Source: Candidatus Cryptobacteroides onthequi (GTDB taxonomy: Bacteria; Bacteroidota; Bacteroidia; Bacteroidales; UBA932). From it: a stretch of DNA of 64,000 nucleotides. The stretch lies in NCBI GenBank assembly GCA_018066125.1, contig JAGHSA010000027.1, positions 1 to 64,000 of the forward strand, in the 5' to 3' direction. Position numbers and translations under genes: made by a program. Positions within the stretch are counted from its first letter, which is position 1, and each line of letters begins with the position of its first letter. Below are positions 52,333 to 61,449 of the stretch, piece after piece. The notes under the pieces were generated by a model. The model had not been told where the DNA came from and searched no databases. It saw nothing but the letters and a program-made list of their open reading frames with translations.

Positions 52333-52349
52333 AATGTCCGTCCTTTCCA

Positions 52350-52377
52350 CAAATGTAAAGAAAAAATGTTACATTTG
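52350..52377. promoter_or_regulatory. Symmetric back-to-back -7 elements for ispF (minus) and the mutL operon (plus)
   Basis: CAAATGTA at 52350-52357 reads TACATTTG on the minus strand, and TACATTTG lies at 52370-52377 on the plus strand. This is a perfect 8-bp inverted repeat with a 12-bp spacer. Each element points at its own gene, 18-25 bp away. Confidence 0.65.
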
Positions 52378-52401
52378 TTTTCTATAACAGAACAGAGAGA
52401 G

Positions 52402-52722
52402 ATGGGTATTTTCAACATGTTCGGCGAGCAGGAACACAGAGTGTTCGACTACAAGCCGATATACTACGACAAGGAGAAAGACGAGCTCAGAAGCAAGTTC
52501 GGCACGGTGGACGGATCCAGGGATGCCAAGGCTCGCGAGGATAAGGAGAAAGGCACATATGTGCCGGGATCTTATATCCAGGGATCGCTGCGTGACGGCA
52601 ACTATCAGCGCACCCGCAGTTCATCCACCAAGGCCCAGAACATCATTGGTCTGGTCGGCCTGGTGCTGGTCTTCGTGATACTCTACTACATAGCGAAGTA
52701 CTACTCATATATCCAGATATAG
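52402..52722 (+). CDS. Small single-pass membrane protein upstream of mutL
   Basis: The 106-residue product has a hydrophilic, Lys/Asp/Tyr-rich N-terminal part (FDYKPIYYDKEKDELRSKFG) and one C-terminal membrane helix (IIGLVGLVLVFVILYYIAKYY). I know of similar small proteins next to mutL in Bacteroidota, without a known function. It lies 3 bp before mutL and starts the operon after a TACATTTG element. Confidence 0.75.
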   Translation: MGIFNMFGEQEHRVFDYKPIYYDKEKDELRSKFGTVDGSRDAKAREDKEKGTYVPGSYIQGSLRDGNYQRTRSSSTKAQNIIGLVGLVLVFVILYYIAKYYSYIQI

Positions 52723-52725
52723 CGG

Positions 52726-54606
52726 ATGCCAAGACTGAAGATACTCCCCGGCAACATAGCCAATATGATCGCGGCAGGCGAGGTCGTGCAGAGACCGGCC
52801 TCTGTGGTCAAGGAGCTTGTGGAGAACGCGGTGGATGCGGGAGCCACGAGTGTGACCGTTGCGGTCACTGATGCCGGCAGGACTGTGATCCAGGTCATCG
52901 ACAACGGCTGCGGCATGTCTCCGGACGATGCGGTGCTGTGTTTCGAGCGTCATGCCACGTCCAAGATCGCTACGGCGGAAGACCTCAATGAGATACTCAC
53001 TTACGGATTCCGCGGAGAGGCGCTTGCCTCGATAGCGGCAGTGGCAGAGGTGACCCTCAAGACACGACGCCAGTGCGACGAGCTGGCCACGGAGGTGCGC
53101 ATCACCGACTACAACCACATGTCCACGTCGCAGACTTCGGCTCCCGCAGGCTCCAACTTCATCGTCCGCAACCTCTTCTACAACACCCCCGCACGCCGCA
53201 AGTTCCTCAAGTCCGATGCCGTCGAGCTGAAGCATATCGTCGAGGAATTCACGCGTGTGGCCCTGACGCGCCCTGATGTCGGCTTCGTCCTGACAAGCAA
53301 CGGCAGGGAACTATATGTCCTGAAACCGGCCAAATCTCTCAAGTTCCGCGTCATGGACCTTCTGGGCACCAATGTGGTGGGCGATGTCGTGGAAGTGGAC
53401 ACAGAGACCACGGCCGTGAAGATCACCGGCTTCGTAGGCAAGCCGGACTCTGCCAAGAAGACCCTGGGCAACCAGTTCTTCTTCGCCAACGGCCGCTATT
53501 TCCGCAGCGCCTACATGCACAAGGCGGTCATGAAGGCGTATGAGGATTTCATCCCGGAGGGTGTGACCCCGTCATACTTCCTCTATCTCGAGGTGGATCC
53601 GCATGCCATCGATGTGAATATCCATCCGACCAAGACCGAAATCAAGTTCGAGGACGATTCCGTCATTTTCCAGATCTTGTACGCCTGCGTCAAGGAGACT
53701 CTCGGCCGCAATGCTTTCGGCGCGAGCATAGACTTCGAGGCGGAGGGCAGTGTCAGCCTCCCTGTGATGGGCGGCAGGTATGACGAGTACCGTCCGGTTT
53801 CCGCACCGGTTGCGGATTTCGACCCATCATACAACCCGTTCGCCGAAGGATCATTCAGCGAGACTCCGGCTGTGGATGCCGGCTTCCCTTCATTCGGGGA
53901 GTCGATGTTCGGTCAGGAACCGGCCTCCCAGGCATCAGCGCCTGCACCATCCCAGCCTTCCTCTGCCGGACTGTCATGGTCGGGACATGTGTCCCGCAAT
54001 GAGGACTACGGCCGCCTCTTCGAGGAGAAGACGCTTCCCGACACCAAAGCCCTCATCATCCAGGGCAGGTATATCCTGGCCCCCGTGAGATCGGGTGTGA
54101 TGGCTGTCAATGTGCGCAGGGCGCAGGAGCGTATCCTTTTCGAGAAGTTCCTCCGTGCCCTTGCAGGCACCGAACACGTCACACAGACTTCCCTTTTCCC
54201 GGAGCAGGTTCAGGTGGGCGTTTCCAACAGGCTCCTTTTCGAGTCCAATGCCTCCATGCTCCAGAGCCTCGGCTTCGATATCGTTCCATTCGGCAACGAC
54301 ACCATCGTGGTCAACGGCGTGCCGGAGGGTTATTCCTGCGAACCCGGCAAAGTGGAGACCCTGGTTGCGGATCTTCTTCTGATCCTCTCTGACGAAGGCA
54401 GTTCTCTCAGGGCCACGATGGCGTCCTCGACTGCCACGAAATTTGCCAAACTCGGCGCCGCGACTGCCAAGGCTGTCACATCTCCGATAGAGGCTCAGAA
54501 TTTGATAGACACTCTCATAAGCTGCGAGAACGCAGAATTCACCGCCGGAGGCCAGCGCATCATCAGCATCATGAGCATGGATGAGCTGGACGGCAGATTC
54601 AATTGA
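52726..54606 (+). CDS. mutL: DNA mismatch repair protein MutL
   Basis: MutL links mismatch recognition by MutS to strand removal. The 626-residue protein has the GHKL ATPase motifs (KELVENAVDAGA, DNGCGM, TYGFRGEALASI) and the IHPTKTEIKFED segment, a low-complexity linker (about residues 360-425, Pro/Ser/Ala-rich) and a C-terminal dimerisation domain. The endonuclease motif DQHA(x2)E(x4)E appears here as N462-V-R-R followed by the conserved E468 and E473, so the metal-binding Asp and His of the motif are missing. It may lack nicking activity, unlike most MutL proteins outside the gamma-proteobacterial type. It is second in a long plus-strand operon. Confidence 0.95.
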   Translation: MPRLKILPGNIANMIAAGEVVQRPASVVKELVENAVDAGATSVTVAVTDAGRTVIQVIDNGCGMSPDDAVLCFERHATSKIATAEDLNEILTYGFRGEALASIAAVAEVTLKTRRQCDELATEVRITDYNHMSTSQTSAPAGSNFIVRNLFYNTPARRKFLKSDAVELKHIVEEFTRVALTRPDVGFVLTSNGRELYVLKPAKSLKFRVMDLLGTNVVGDVVEVDTETTAVKITGFVGKPDSAKKTLGNQFFFANGRYFRSAYMHKAVMKAYEDFIPEGVTPSYFLYLEVDPHAIDVNIHPTKTEIKFEDDSVIFQILYACVKETLGRNAFGASIDFEAEGSVSLPVMGGRYDEYRPVSAPVADFDPSYNPFAEGSFSETPAVDAGFPSFGESMFGQEPASQASAPAPSQPSSAGLSWSGHVSRNEDYGRLFEEKTLPDTKALIIQGRYILAPVRSGVMAVNVRRAQERILFEKFLRALAGTEHVTQTSLFPEQVQVGVSNRLLFESNASMLQSLGFDIVPFGNDTIVVNGVPEGYSCEPGKVETLVADLLLILSDEGSSLRATMASSTATKFAKLGAATAKAVTSPIEAQNLIDTLISCENAEFTAGGQRIISIMSMDELDGRFN

Positions 54607-54611
54607 GACAC

Positions 54612-55292
54612 ATGAATACAGGTACATTTCTCGACAACATCCCGAAGGTCACCAAGAACCTGATCGTCATCAACGTGATGGTCTTCCTCGGCACTCTCCT
54701 CAATGAGACCGCGATGACCAAGGCGTTTGCACTTTTCTATCCGACATCGCCGTTCTTCCATTGGTGGCAGCCGCTCACCCACATGTTCATGCATGGCGGC
54801 ATATGGCATATCTTCTTCAACATGTATTCACTTCTCATCTTCGGATCGGTGATCGAGAGGATGATAGGGGAGAGGAAGTTCCTCATCTTCTATTTCGCCT
54901 GCGGTTTCGGAGCGGTGGCTCTCCATCTCGGCGTCGAGTACCTCCAGGCACAGCATTACATGTCACAGATCGCGGCCGGATCCCAGTCCGCCATGGCCAT
55001 GTATCAGCAGCTCAAGATGACTCCTACCGTAGGCGCCTCAGGTGCCATCTACGGCCTTCTCATAGGATATGCGATGCTCTTCCCTCAGGCACAGCTTACT
55101 CTCATATTCCCTCCTGTGACCCTCACTGCCAAGTGGTGGGTGATCATATTCGCGGCCATAGAGCTCTTCACGGGAGTGACAGGCATGGCTTCCGGCATAG
55201 CGCATTTCGCCCACCTCGGCGGCATGCTCATAGGCTTCATACTTATCAATTACTGGCGCAAGAACGGGACCCTGTTCCCTAGATCATGGTAG
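54612..55292 (+). CDS. Rhomboid family intramembrane serine protease
   Basis: The 226-residue membrane protein has six hydrophobic segments, with the catalytic Ser143 in VGASGAIYGL and His201 in FAHLGGMLIG, plus the WQPLTHMFMHGGIWHIFFNM block in the first half. Rhomboids cut transmembrane helices within the bilayer. The frame is open from a TTG at 54603 overlapping the mutL stop, but the ATG at 54612 is the likely start. Its stop overlaps the first ATG of the next gene. Confidence 0.92.
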   Translation: MNTGTFLDNIPKVTKNLIVINVMVFLGTLLNETAMTKAFALFYPTSPFFHWWQPLTHMFMHGGIWHIFFNMYSLLIFGSVIERMIGERKFLIFYFACGFGAVALHLGVEYLQAQHYMSQIAAGSQSAMAMYQQLKMTPTVGASGAIYGLLIGYAMLFPQAQLTLIFPPVTLTAKWWVIIFAAIELFTGVTGMASGIAHFAHLGGMLIGFILINYWRKNGTLFPRSW

Positions 55293-55915
55293 CAATGAAA
55301 GACCTGACTTCAATAATAAACGAGACCGTAAAGGTACTCCGCGACGGCGGTGTGTTCCTCTATCCCACCGATACCGTATGGGGCATAGGATGTGATGCCA
55401 CCAACCCTGAGGCGGTGGCAAGAGTGTTCTCCATCAAGAAGCGTCCCGACAGCAAGTCGCTGGTGCTCCTGGCATCCGACATGGACATGGTGGCGCGCTA
55501 CATCAAGCAGATTCCGAATATCGCCATAGACCTCGTCGAGGTCAATGACACCCCGATGACCCTCATCTATCCGGGAGCCATCACCTATCCGGCTCCTGCC
55601 GAGGGGGAGGCTCCAAAGGCTGACCGCTACCATCTGGCTTACAACGCCGTGGCAGAGGACGGCAGTGTGGGCATACGCATTCCCATGATGGATTTCTGCC
55701 GCGACCTCATCGCAAAGTTCGGGCGTCCCATAGTGTCCACTTCCGCCAACATATCCGGGGAACCGACACCTCAGTGCTACGCGGACATAGACAAAGAGGT
55801 CATCGACGCCGTGGATTTCACCGTGGAGCCGAGGCTTGAGCGCGGCTCTACAGGAAAGGCATCCCAGATACTCTGGGTGGGACTTGATTCGGAAATCAGG
55901 ATAATCAGAGGCTGA
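55286..55915 (+). CDS. tsaC: Threonylcarbamoyl-AMP synthase (TsaC/YrdC/Sua5 family)
   Basis: This enzyme makes threonylcarbamoyl-adenylate from threonine, bicarbonate and ATP for the t6A37 modification of ANN-decoding tRNAs. The 209-residue protein has the YrdC pattern: GGVFLYPTDTVWGIGCDA, IKKRPDSKSLVLLAS, MTLIYPG and GRPIVSTSANISGEPTP. It is a single YrdC domain without the Sua5 extension. The first ATG (55286) overlaps the rhomboid stop; the ATG at 55295 is also possible. Confidence 0.93.
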   Translation: MVAMKDLTSIINETVKVLRDGGVFLYPTDTVWGIGCDATNPEAVARVFSIKKRPDSKSLVLLASDMDMVARYIKQIPNIAIDLVEVNDTPMTLIYPGAITYPAPAEGEAPKADRYHLAYNAVAEDGSVGIRIPMMDFCRDLIAKFGRPIVSTSANISGEPTPQCYADIDKEVIDAVDFTVEPRLERGSTGKASQILWVGLDSEIRIIRG

Positions 55916-56640
55916 TGGAACTGTTCTTCTCCAGACAATTTGACGGCGATTTCTGCACACTCGATGCAGATGAGTCAGGGCACTGCGTGAAGGTGCTCAG
56001 GCACAGGGAAGGGGATGAGATATCCGTCATAGACGGAGAAGGCACCCTTTACACCTGTGTGCTGACAGACGCATCGCCCAAGTCCGCGCAGGCGCGCGTT
56101 GTGAAGGTGGAGCCGGACTGGGGCGCGCACCCGTACCGCCTCACCATGGCCGTGTGTCCTACCAAGAATCTCGACCGCTACGAGTGGTTCGCCGAAAAGG
56201 CGACAGAGCTCGGGATCGATACCATAGTTCCCGTGATAGGGGAACATTCAGAGCGCAAGGTCTTCAAGACCGAGCGCCTCAGGCGCATACTCCTGTCTGC
56301 TTCCAAGCAGTCCCTCAAGGGTGCAGTGCCGGAAGTGGCAGAGCCTGTGTCGGTGAAGGATTTCATCCTTGAGACCGGCAGCAGGGAAGATGTCACCAAG
56401 TTGATATGCTGCTGCTTCGAAGGCGAGGTTCCGCGCACTTCGGTATTCGAGGCTCTGGGTGAGCTTGCAGGCAGGGAGATCGCTGTGCTGATAGGCCCAG
56501 AAGGCGATTTCTCCCGTGAGGAGGTGGCGCTCGCGGTGGAAAAGGGTTTCGTGCCCGTGCACCTCGGCCCGTCAAGGCTCCGTACAGAGACTGCCGCCGT
56601 GACCGCTGTCGAAGCCGTGTATCTGAAGGCCTTCTGCTGA
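55915..56640 (+). CDS. rsmE: 16S rRNA m3U1498 methyltransferase
   Basis: RsmE N3-methylates U1498 of 16S rRNA using SAM. The 241-residue product starts with a PUA-like domain (DESGHCVKVLRHREGDEISVIDGEG) and ends in a SPOUT knot with VLIGPEGDFSREEVALA and LGPSRLRTETAAVTAV, the family signatures. Its start shares one base with the tsaC stop. Fifth gene of the operon. Confidence 0.95.
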   Translation: MELFFSRQFDGDFCTLDADESGHCVKVLRHREGDEISVIDGEGTLYTCVLTDASPKSAQARVVKVEPDWGAHPYRLTMAVCPTKNLDRYEWFAEKATELGIDTIVPVIGEHSERKVFKTERLRRILLSASKQSLKGAVPEVAEPVSVKDFILETGSREDVTKLICCCFEGEVPRTSVFEALGELAGREIAVLIGPEGDFSREEVALAVEKGFVPVHLGPSRLRTETAAVTAVEAVYLKAFC

Positions 56641-56641
56641 T

Positions 56642-57145
56642 ATGTTCGTAGGCCTCATATCGGATACCCATGGCGTCTTCGACCGGGAATTCAGGGACTT
56701 CCTCGCCCCTGTGGACCAGGTCTGGCATGCCGGCGACTTCGGGGGAGGCACAAGCACGGAGGAGGAGATAGCCTCATTCAAGCCCCTGCTAGGGGTCTAT
56801 GGCAACTGCGACGGCCAGGACATACGCTTTGACTGCCCGGAATACAGGTTTTTCACCTGCGGGGGCATGACTGTGCTGATGATGCACATCGGAGGCTACC
56901 CGGGGCGCTATGACCGCCGCGCAAAGGAATTGATAGAAAAATACCGTCCGCAGCTTTTTGTCTGCGGGCACTCACACATACTGAAGGTGATGTACGACAA
57001 GAAATATGAGATGATGACTGTCAATCCGGGAGCCTGCGGCATCCAGGGGTGGCACGCCGTACGCACCGCACTGCGCTTCCATATCGACGGGGGACAGCTC
57101 CACGACATGGAAGTGATGAACTTACCGAGAAAGACTTCATTGTAA
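56642..57145 (+). CDS. YfcE/MJ0936-type metallophosphoesterase
   Basis: The 167-residue product has the calcineurin-like metal motifs of this small family: GLISDTHG at the start, WHAGDFGGG, GVYGNCDGQ, MHIGGYPG and CGHSHI, then VNPGACG near the end. Members hydrolyse simple phosphodiesters in vitro, and the physiological substrate is open. It starts one base after the rsmE stop and ends one base before radA. Confidence 0.93.
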   Translation: MFVGLISDTHGVFDREFRDFLAPVDQVWHAGDFGGGTSTEEEIASFKPLLGVYGNCDGQDIRFDCPEYRFFTCGGMTVLMMHIGGYPGRYDRRAKELIEKYRPQLFVCGHSHILKVMYDKKYEMMTVNPGACGIQGWHAVRTALRFHIDGGQLHDMEVMNLPRKTSL

Positions 57146-57146
57146 C

Positions 57147-58511
57147 ATGGCATTGGGAGCAAAAAGCAAATCAGTCTGGTACTGCACTTCATGTGGCAAC
57201 GAATCCGCCAAGTGGATGGGTCGCTGCCCGGCGTGCGGCGAGTGGAACACAATGGTGGAGAAGACGCTTGACACAGGCATCGCGCGTGCCCGTTCGACCT
57301 CGGTCGGATCGGTGCGCAAGCCTGTCCAGCTCAAGGATATCAGCTCCACTGATGAGATGCGCTTCTCGCTCGGCAATTCCGAGGTGGACCGTATTCTGGG
57401 AGGCGGCATCGTGCCTGGATCGCTGGTGCTCATAGGCGGTGAGCCGGGCATAGGAAAGTCAACCCTCTCGCTCCAGATCCCTCTCCACTGCCCGTCTGTC
57501 AAGACCTTGTATGTGACGGGAGAGGAGAGTGCCAAGCAGGTGAAGATGCGCGCCGACAGGCTGGGCGGTGACAGCTCTGAATGCCTGATCTACAGCGAGA
57601 CTCTCATAGAGAACGTGCTCGAGGAGGCTGAGGCCATCAAGCCCCAGCTCATGATAGTGGATTCCGTGCAGACCATGTACACCGGTTCGGCAGATTCCAC
57701 TCCGGGTTCTGTGACCCAGATCAAGGAAGTGGCCGCCGCTCTCCTGCGTTTCGCCAAGGAAAGCGGTATCGCCGTCATCCTCATCGGACATATCACCAAA
57801 GACGGTTACATCGCGGGACCTAAGATTCTCGAGCATATCGTAGATGTGGTCCTTCAGTTCGAGGGCGAGAACAGGGGTGCCTACAGGGTGCTCAGAAGCA
57901 TCAAGAACCGTTTTGGCTCCACCTCGGAGCTGGCTGTGTTCGAGATGACAGGGACGGGCCTGATACCCGTGCTCAACCCTTCAGAGCTTCTCATTCCCAT
58001 GCATGGGGACAACCTCAGCGGCACTGCCATCTGCGCCATGCTTGACGGGTCGAGGTCCTTCCTCTTCGAGGTGCAGGCTCTGGTGAGCTCGGCGGTCTAC
58101 GGTACAGCGCAGAGATCCGCAACGGGCTTCGATGTGCGCAGGCTCAACATGCTCCTCGCCGTCCTCGAGAAGCGCGCGGGCTTCCACCTGAGTGCGAAGG
58201 ACGTGTTCCTCAATATGGCGGGAGGTCTCAGGGTGAGTGATCCTGCCTGCGATCTGGCGGTGGTGGCTGCGGTCCTCTCCTCCAATTTCGATTACACGCT
58301 TCCATCCGATGTCTGCTTTGCCGGAGAAGTCGGCCTCAGCGGCGAGATCCGCCCTGTGTCGCAGCCTGACCGGCGTGTCAGCGAGGCTGCCAGACTCGGA
58401 TTCAAGAAGATATACATATCATCCTTCTCAAAGACAGGACAGAAGCCGGAAGGACTGCAGATAGTCAAAGTCGCAGACATCCCGGCACTCGTAAAGAATT
58501 TGTTCAAATAA
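57147..58511 (+). CDS. radA: DNA repair protein RadA
   Basis: RadA (Sms) is a RecA-like ATPase that promotes branch migration during recombinational repair. The 454-residue protein has the N-terminal zinc finger (CTSCGNESAKWMGRCPACGEW), Walker A GGEPGIGKST, the RadA-specific KNRFG motif (about residues 252-256) and a C-terminal Lon-protease-like domain without protease function. Full length. It lies one base after the phosphoesterase gene. Confidence 0.96.
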   Translation: MALGAKSKSVWYCTSCGNESAKWMGRCPACGEWNTMVEKTLDTGIARARSTSVGSVRKPVQLKDISSTDEMRFSLGNSEVDRILGGGIVPGSLVLIGGEPGIGKSTLSLQIPLHCPSVKTLYVTGEESAKQVKMRADRLGGDSSECLIYSETLIENVLEEAEAIKPQLMIVDSVQTMYTGSADSTPGSVTQIKEVAAALLRFAKESGIAVILIGHITKDGYIAGPKILEHIVDVVLQFEGENRGAYRVLRSIKNRFGSTSELAVFEMTGTGLIPVLNPSELLIPMHGDNLSGTAICAMLDGSRSFLFEVQALVSSAVYGTAQRSATGFDVRRLNMLLAVLEKRAGFHLSAKDVFLNMAGGLRVSDPACDLAVVAAVLSSNFDYTLPSDVCFAGEVGLSGEIRPVSQPDRRVSEAARLGFKKIYISSFSKTGQKPEGLQIVKVADIPALVKNLFK

Positions 58512-58521
58512 CCCACATAAT

Positions 58522-59541
58522 ATGAAAAAGACAGTTTTGGTATCCGGCGGCGCCGGATTCATCGGAAGCCACGTGACCGTGGAACTCACCAACGCAGGTT
58601 ATGATGTCGTCATTGCCGACAACTTCTCAAACTGCGACATGACCAATTACAAGGGCGTATGCCAGATTCTCGGCAAGGAGCTTCCTCTCATCAAGATGGA
58701 TTTCTGCGATGCAGCTGCCACAGACAAGCTCTTCACAGACTACAAGATCGATGCTGTCATACACTTCGCAGCATTCAAGGCCGTAGGTGAGTCTGTAGCC
58801 GAGCCTATCAAGTACTACAAGAACAACCTTGATTCATTCCTCAATGTGCTCGAGGCTGCACGTACCCATGGCGGATGCAATGTTCTCTTCTCTTCATCGG
58901 CTACGGTCTACGGCGAGACAGACGTTCTTCCTGTGACAGAACAGTCACCGCGCCAGCCGGCCACATCACCTTACGGCAACACCAAGCAGATGTGTGAGGA
59001 CATCCTCCGCGACACAGTGAAGGCGTTCCCTCAGATCAAGGGTATCGCTCTCCGTTACTTCAACCCTATCGGAGCGCACCCGTCAGCACTCATCGGTGAG
59101 CTTCCTAACGGTGTTCCAAACAACCTCGTGCCGTTCATCACACAGACAGCCATCGGCAAGAGAGAGTGCCTCTCTATCTTCGGCAACGACTATCCTACCC
59201 CTGACGGCACATGCCAGAGAGACTATATCGATATCGTCGACCTTGCCAAGGCACACGTATGCGCTGTGACCAGAATGATCGATGGCAAGATGGATGAGTC
59301 ATACGAGATCTTCAATGTCGGTACCGGACGCCCTGTATCTGTACTCGAGCTCGTGAATGCATTCGAGAAGGTCAACGGCCTCAAGCTCAACTACAAGTTC
59401 ACCCCTCGCCGTCCGGGTGATGTGACAGCCATCTGGGCCGATCCTACACGCGCCAACGAAGTCCTCGGCTGGAAGGCTGAGCGCACGGTCGAGGAGACCC
59501 TTGCAGCTGCATGGGCGTGGGAAAAAGCCATAGCGAAATAG
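58522..59541 (+). CDS. galE: UDP-glucose 4-epimerase
   Basis: GalE interconverts UDP-glucose and UDP-galactose (often also the GlcNAc forms) in the cytoplasm. The 339-residue protein has the NAD-binding GGAGFIGSH at the start, the catalytic SSSATVYG serine/threonine region and the YGNTKQM Tyr-x3-Lys motif, followed by RYFNPIGAHPS. Codon use is more regular than in the rest of the operon, suggesting high expression. It lies 10 bp after radA. Confidence 0.95.
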   Translation: MKKTVLVSGGAGFIGSHVTVELTNAGYDVVIADNFSNCDMTNYKGVCQILGKELPLIKMDFCDAAATDKLFTDYKIDAVIHFAAFKAVGESVAEPIKYYKNNLDSFLNVLEAARTHGGCNVLFSSSATVYGETDVLPVTEQSPRQPATSPYGNTKQMCEDILRDTVKAFPQIKGIALRYFNPIGAHPSALIGELPNGVPNNLVPFITQTAIGKRECLSIFGNDYPTPDGTCQRDYIDIVDLAKAHVCAVTRMIDGKMDESYEIFNVGTGRPVSVLELVNAFEKVNGLKLNYKFTPRRPGDVTAIWADPTRANEVLGWKAERTVEETLAAAWAWEKAIAK

Positions 59542-59544
59542 CCG

Positions 59545-61446
59545 ATGCCTGCATTGGCTTCACTGCTGATTGTGGCAGGACTTCTGACTCAGAAGACCTG
59601 CCATGACTCGCTTATCTCAGAGGCGTTGCGTATCAATGCCCTGACCGAGGGACGTGAGGCTGCCGTCATGGAATTCAATGACAGGTGGCTTGCCGTGCGC
59701 AAGGGGACTTCACTTGTGGACAGGCCCCATATTCTGTACCCTGACAGCACATGGTACGGCAGAGGGCGCATCGACGACAATGTCCTGCCTCTCGCCTTCG
59801 GCTTCGTGCCTGACAGCGTGCGCGGGGACGTGGTCTCCAATGTGGTCGCAGCGTTGAGGCGGACTGGATTCAGGCCGGATGTATGCCCGGAAGTGGAACC
59901 ATATCTCCTTCCAGTGCTCAGTGAGTCAGGCTTTGGATCCGTCGCATATTTCATCTGTGACGAGCATCCGGAGAAAGTGACCAATGACCGTATCTCAGAG
60001 GAGAATGTACGTGCGTGGAAAGAGCGGTATCTCGCGGGCATAAGCGCCTCCGATGGCCTCATCCGTCTCAGGCCGGACTTCTCCATCCAGGAACTTGATA
60101 CTCTTGACATGACGGTGTCCACCCCGCTCGGGGATGTGTGCAGTGCCTGGGAAAAGGACCTTATGCACGCCGAATGGCGATTCACGCTGCCGAAAGGTAC
60201 CCGCGCGGAGGTATATGTACCTTCAACGCACAGGTCGCAGGTGAAGCGGCGCTGTCTTGCCCGGCTCGTCCGCATCGAGAATGGGTGCAGCGTGTGGAGA
60301 GTGCGCGGCGGACGCCACCATTTCTCCTTCGACTTCGATCTGCCCGAGCATGTGGTGGAGCGCAGCTTCGTGTTCAAGAATGAGGATTTCCCCCAGTGCC
60401 ATTCATCCACCCTATGCTTTGCGGAGAACGGGGATCTTCTCGCTGCCTTTTATGGCGGTACGGAGGAGCACAATCCCGATACCAAGGTCCGTCTTTCCCG
60501 CCGTTCCGGCGGAAAGGGTCCGTGGTCGCGTCCGGAGGTGGTGGCAGTGCCCGACAAGGAGCGCTACTGCCTGGACAACCCTGTCCTGTTCCGCATTCCG
60601 GAGCCGGGAGAGCCGATGCTGCTCTGGTACAAGATCCGTCCGGGATGGCATGTGAAAGAAGGTGACATAGACCTGCGCACCACCGCAATGTGGGAGGCAC
60701 GCCTCATGAAGTCATATGACAATGGCCTCACCTGGACTCAGTTCGAGCCTCTTCCAGAGGGTTTCCTCGGCCCGATCAAGGACAAGCCGGTATATCATGA
60801 CGGCCGCCTCATCTGCCCCAGCTCCGTCGAATACAGGTACCACCATGAGGGAACCCGCATACATTTCGAATGGAGTGATGACAAGTGCAGGACTCTCCAC
60901 TGGGCTGAGCCGGAAGACGTGCAGCAGATCATCCCTGTCAGCAAGCGCGTCAAGGGACGGGTGGGGGAGAATGCCGACAATCCTCAGAACCCTGACGACT
61001 ACTATGGCGTCTATCATCCGATATGGTCTATACAGCCGACCATATTCATCCACAAAGACGGGACCCTTCAGGCGCTGAGCCGCACCAACGGAGGAAAGAT
61101 GTCTGTCACCTATAGCCGTGACAACGGAGAGACCTGGAGCAAAGAGGTGCTCACAGACATGCCTCAGAACGGCTCCGGACTTGATGGCACTACATTGCCT
61201 GACGGTCGTTTCGCTCTGGTGTATAATGACTTCGAGTCGCTGCCTGGATCCTCTTCTGCACCGAGAACTCCTCTGGTCCTCGCCATCTCTGATGACGGTA
61301 TACACTGGGAGAAGGTGCTGACTCTCGAGTCGGATCCTATGAAGGAGTACTCATATCCAGCCGTAATCGCCGACGACGAGGGCTACCTGCACATCTCCTA
61401 TACATGGAGGCGCTACAGGATCAAGTATGTGAAAGTGAAAGTCTGA
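59545..61446 (+). CDS. Hybrid of a partial GH78 rhamnosidase and a BNR sialidase-like domain
   Basis: The 633-residue frame starts 3 bp after galE. Residues about 20-290 resemble the second half of a GH78 enzyme: the late helical-barrel part (VLPLAFGFVPDSVRGDVVSNVVAAL, LLPVLSESGFGSVAYF) and the C-terminal beta domain (TPLGDVCSAWEKD, FTLPKGTRAEVYVPS). The first half of the barrel, with the usual catalytic residues, is absent. Residues about 300-633 read as a BNR_2/sialidase-like six-bladed propeller (SSTLCFAENGDLLAAFYGGTEEH, SYDNGLTWT, SRDNGETWS). The first residues are hydrophobic but make a poor signal peptide. It may be a truncated gene that kept its propeller. Activity is uncertain. Confidence 0.65.
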   Translation: MPALASLLIVAGLLTQKTCHDSLISEALRINALTEGREAAVMEFNDRWLAVRKGTSLVDRPHILYPDSTWYGRGRIDDNVLPLAFGFVPDSVRGDVVSNVVAALRRTGFRPDVCPEVEPYLLPVLSESGFGSVAYFICDEHPEKVTNDRISEENVRAWKERYLAGISASDGLIRLRPDFSIQELDTLDMTVSTPLGDVCSAWEKDLMHAEWRFTLPKGTRAEVYVPSTHRSQVKRRCLARLVRIENGCSVWRVRGGRHHFSFDFDLPEHVVERSFVFKNEDFPQCHSSTLCFAENGDLLAAFYGGTEEHNPDTKVRLSRRSGGKGPWSRPEVVAVPDKERYCLDNPVLFRIPEPGEPMLLWYKIRPGWHVKEGDIDLRTTAMWEARLMKSYDNGLTWTQFEPLPEGFLGPIKDKPVYHDGRLICPSSVEYRYHHEGTRIHFEWSDDKCRTLHWAEPEDVQQIIPVSKRVKGRVGENADNPQNPDDYYGVYHPIWSIQPTIFIHKDGTLQALSRTNGGKMSVTYSRDNGETWSKEVLTDMPQNGSGLDGTTLPDGRFALVYNDFESLPGSSSAPRTPLVLAISDDGIHWEKVLTLESDPMKEYSYPAVIADDEGYLHISYTWRRYRIKYVKVKV

Positions 61447-61449
61447 CGC

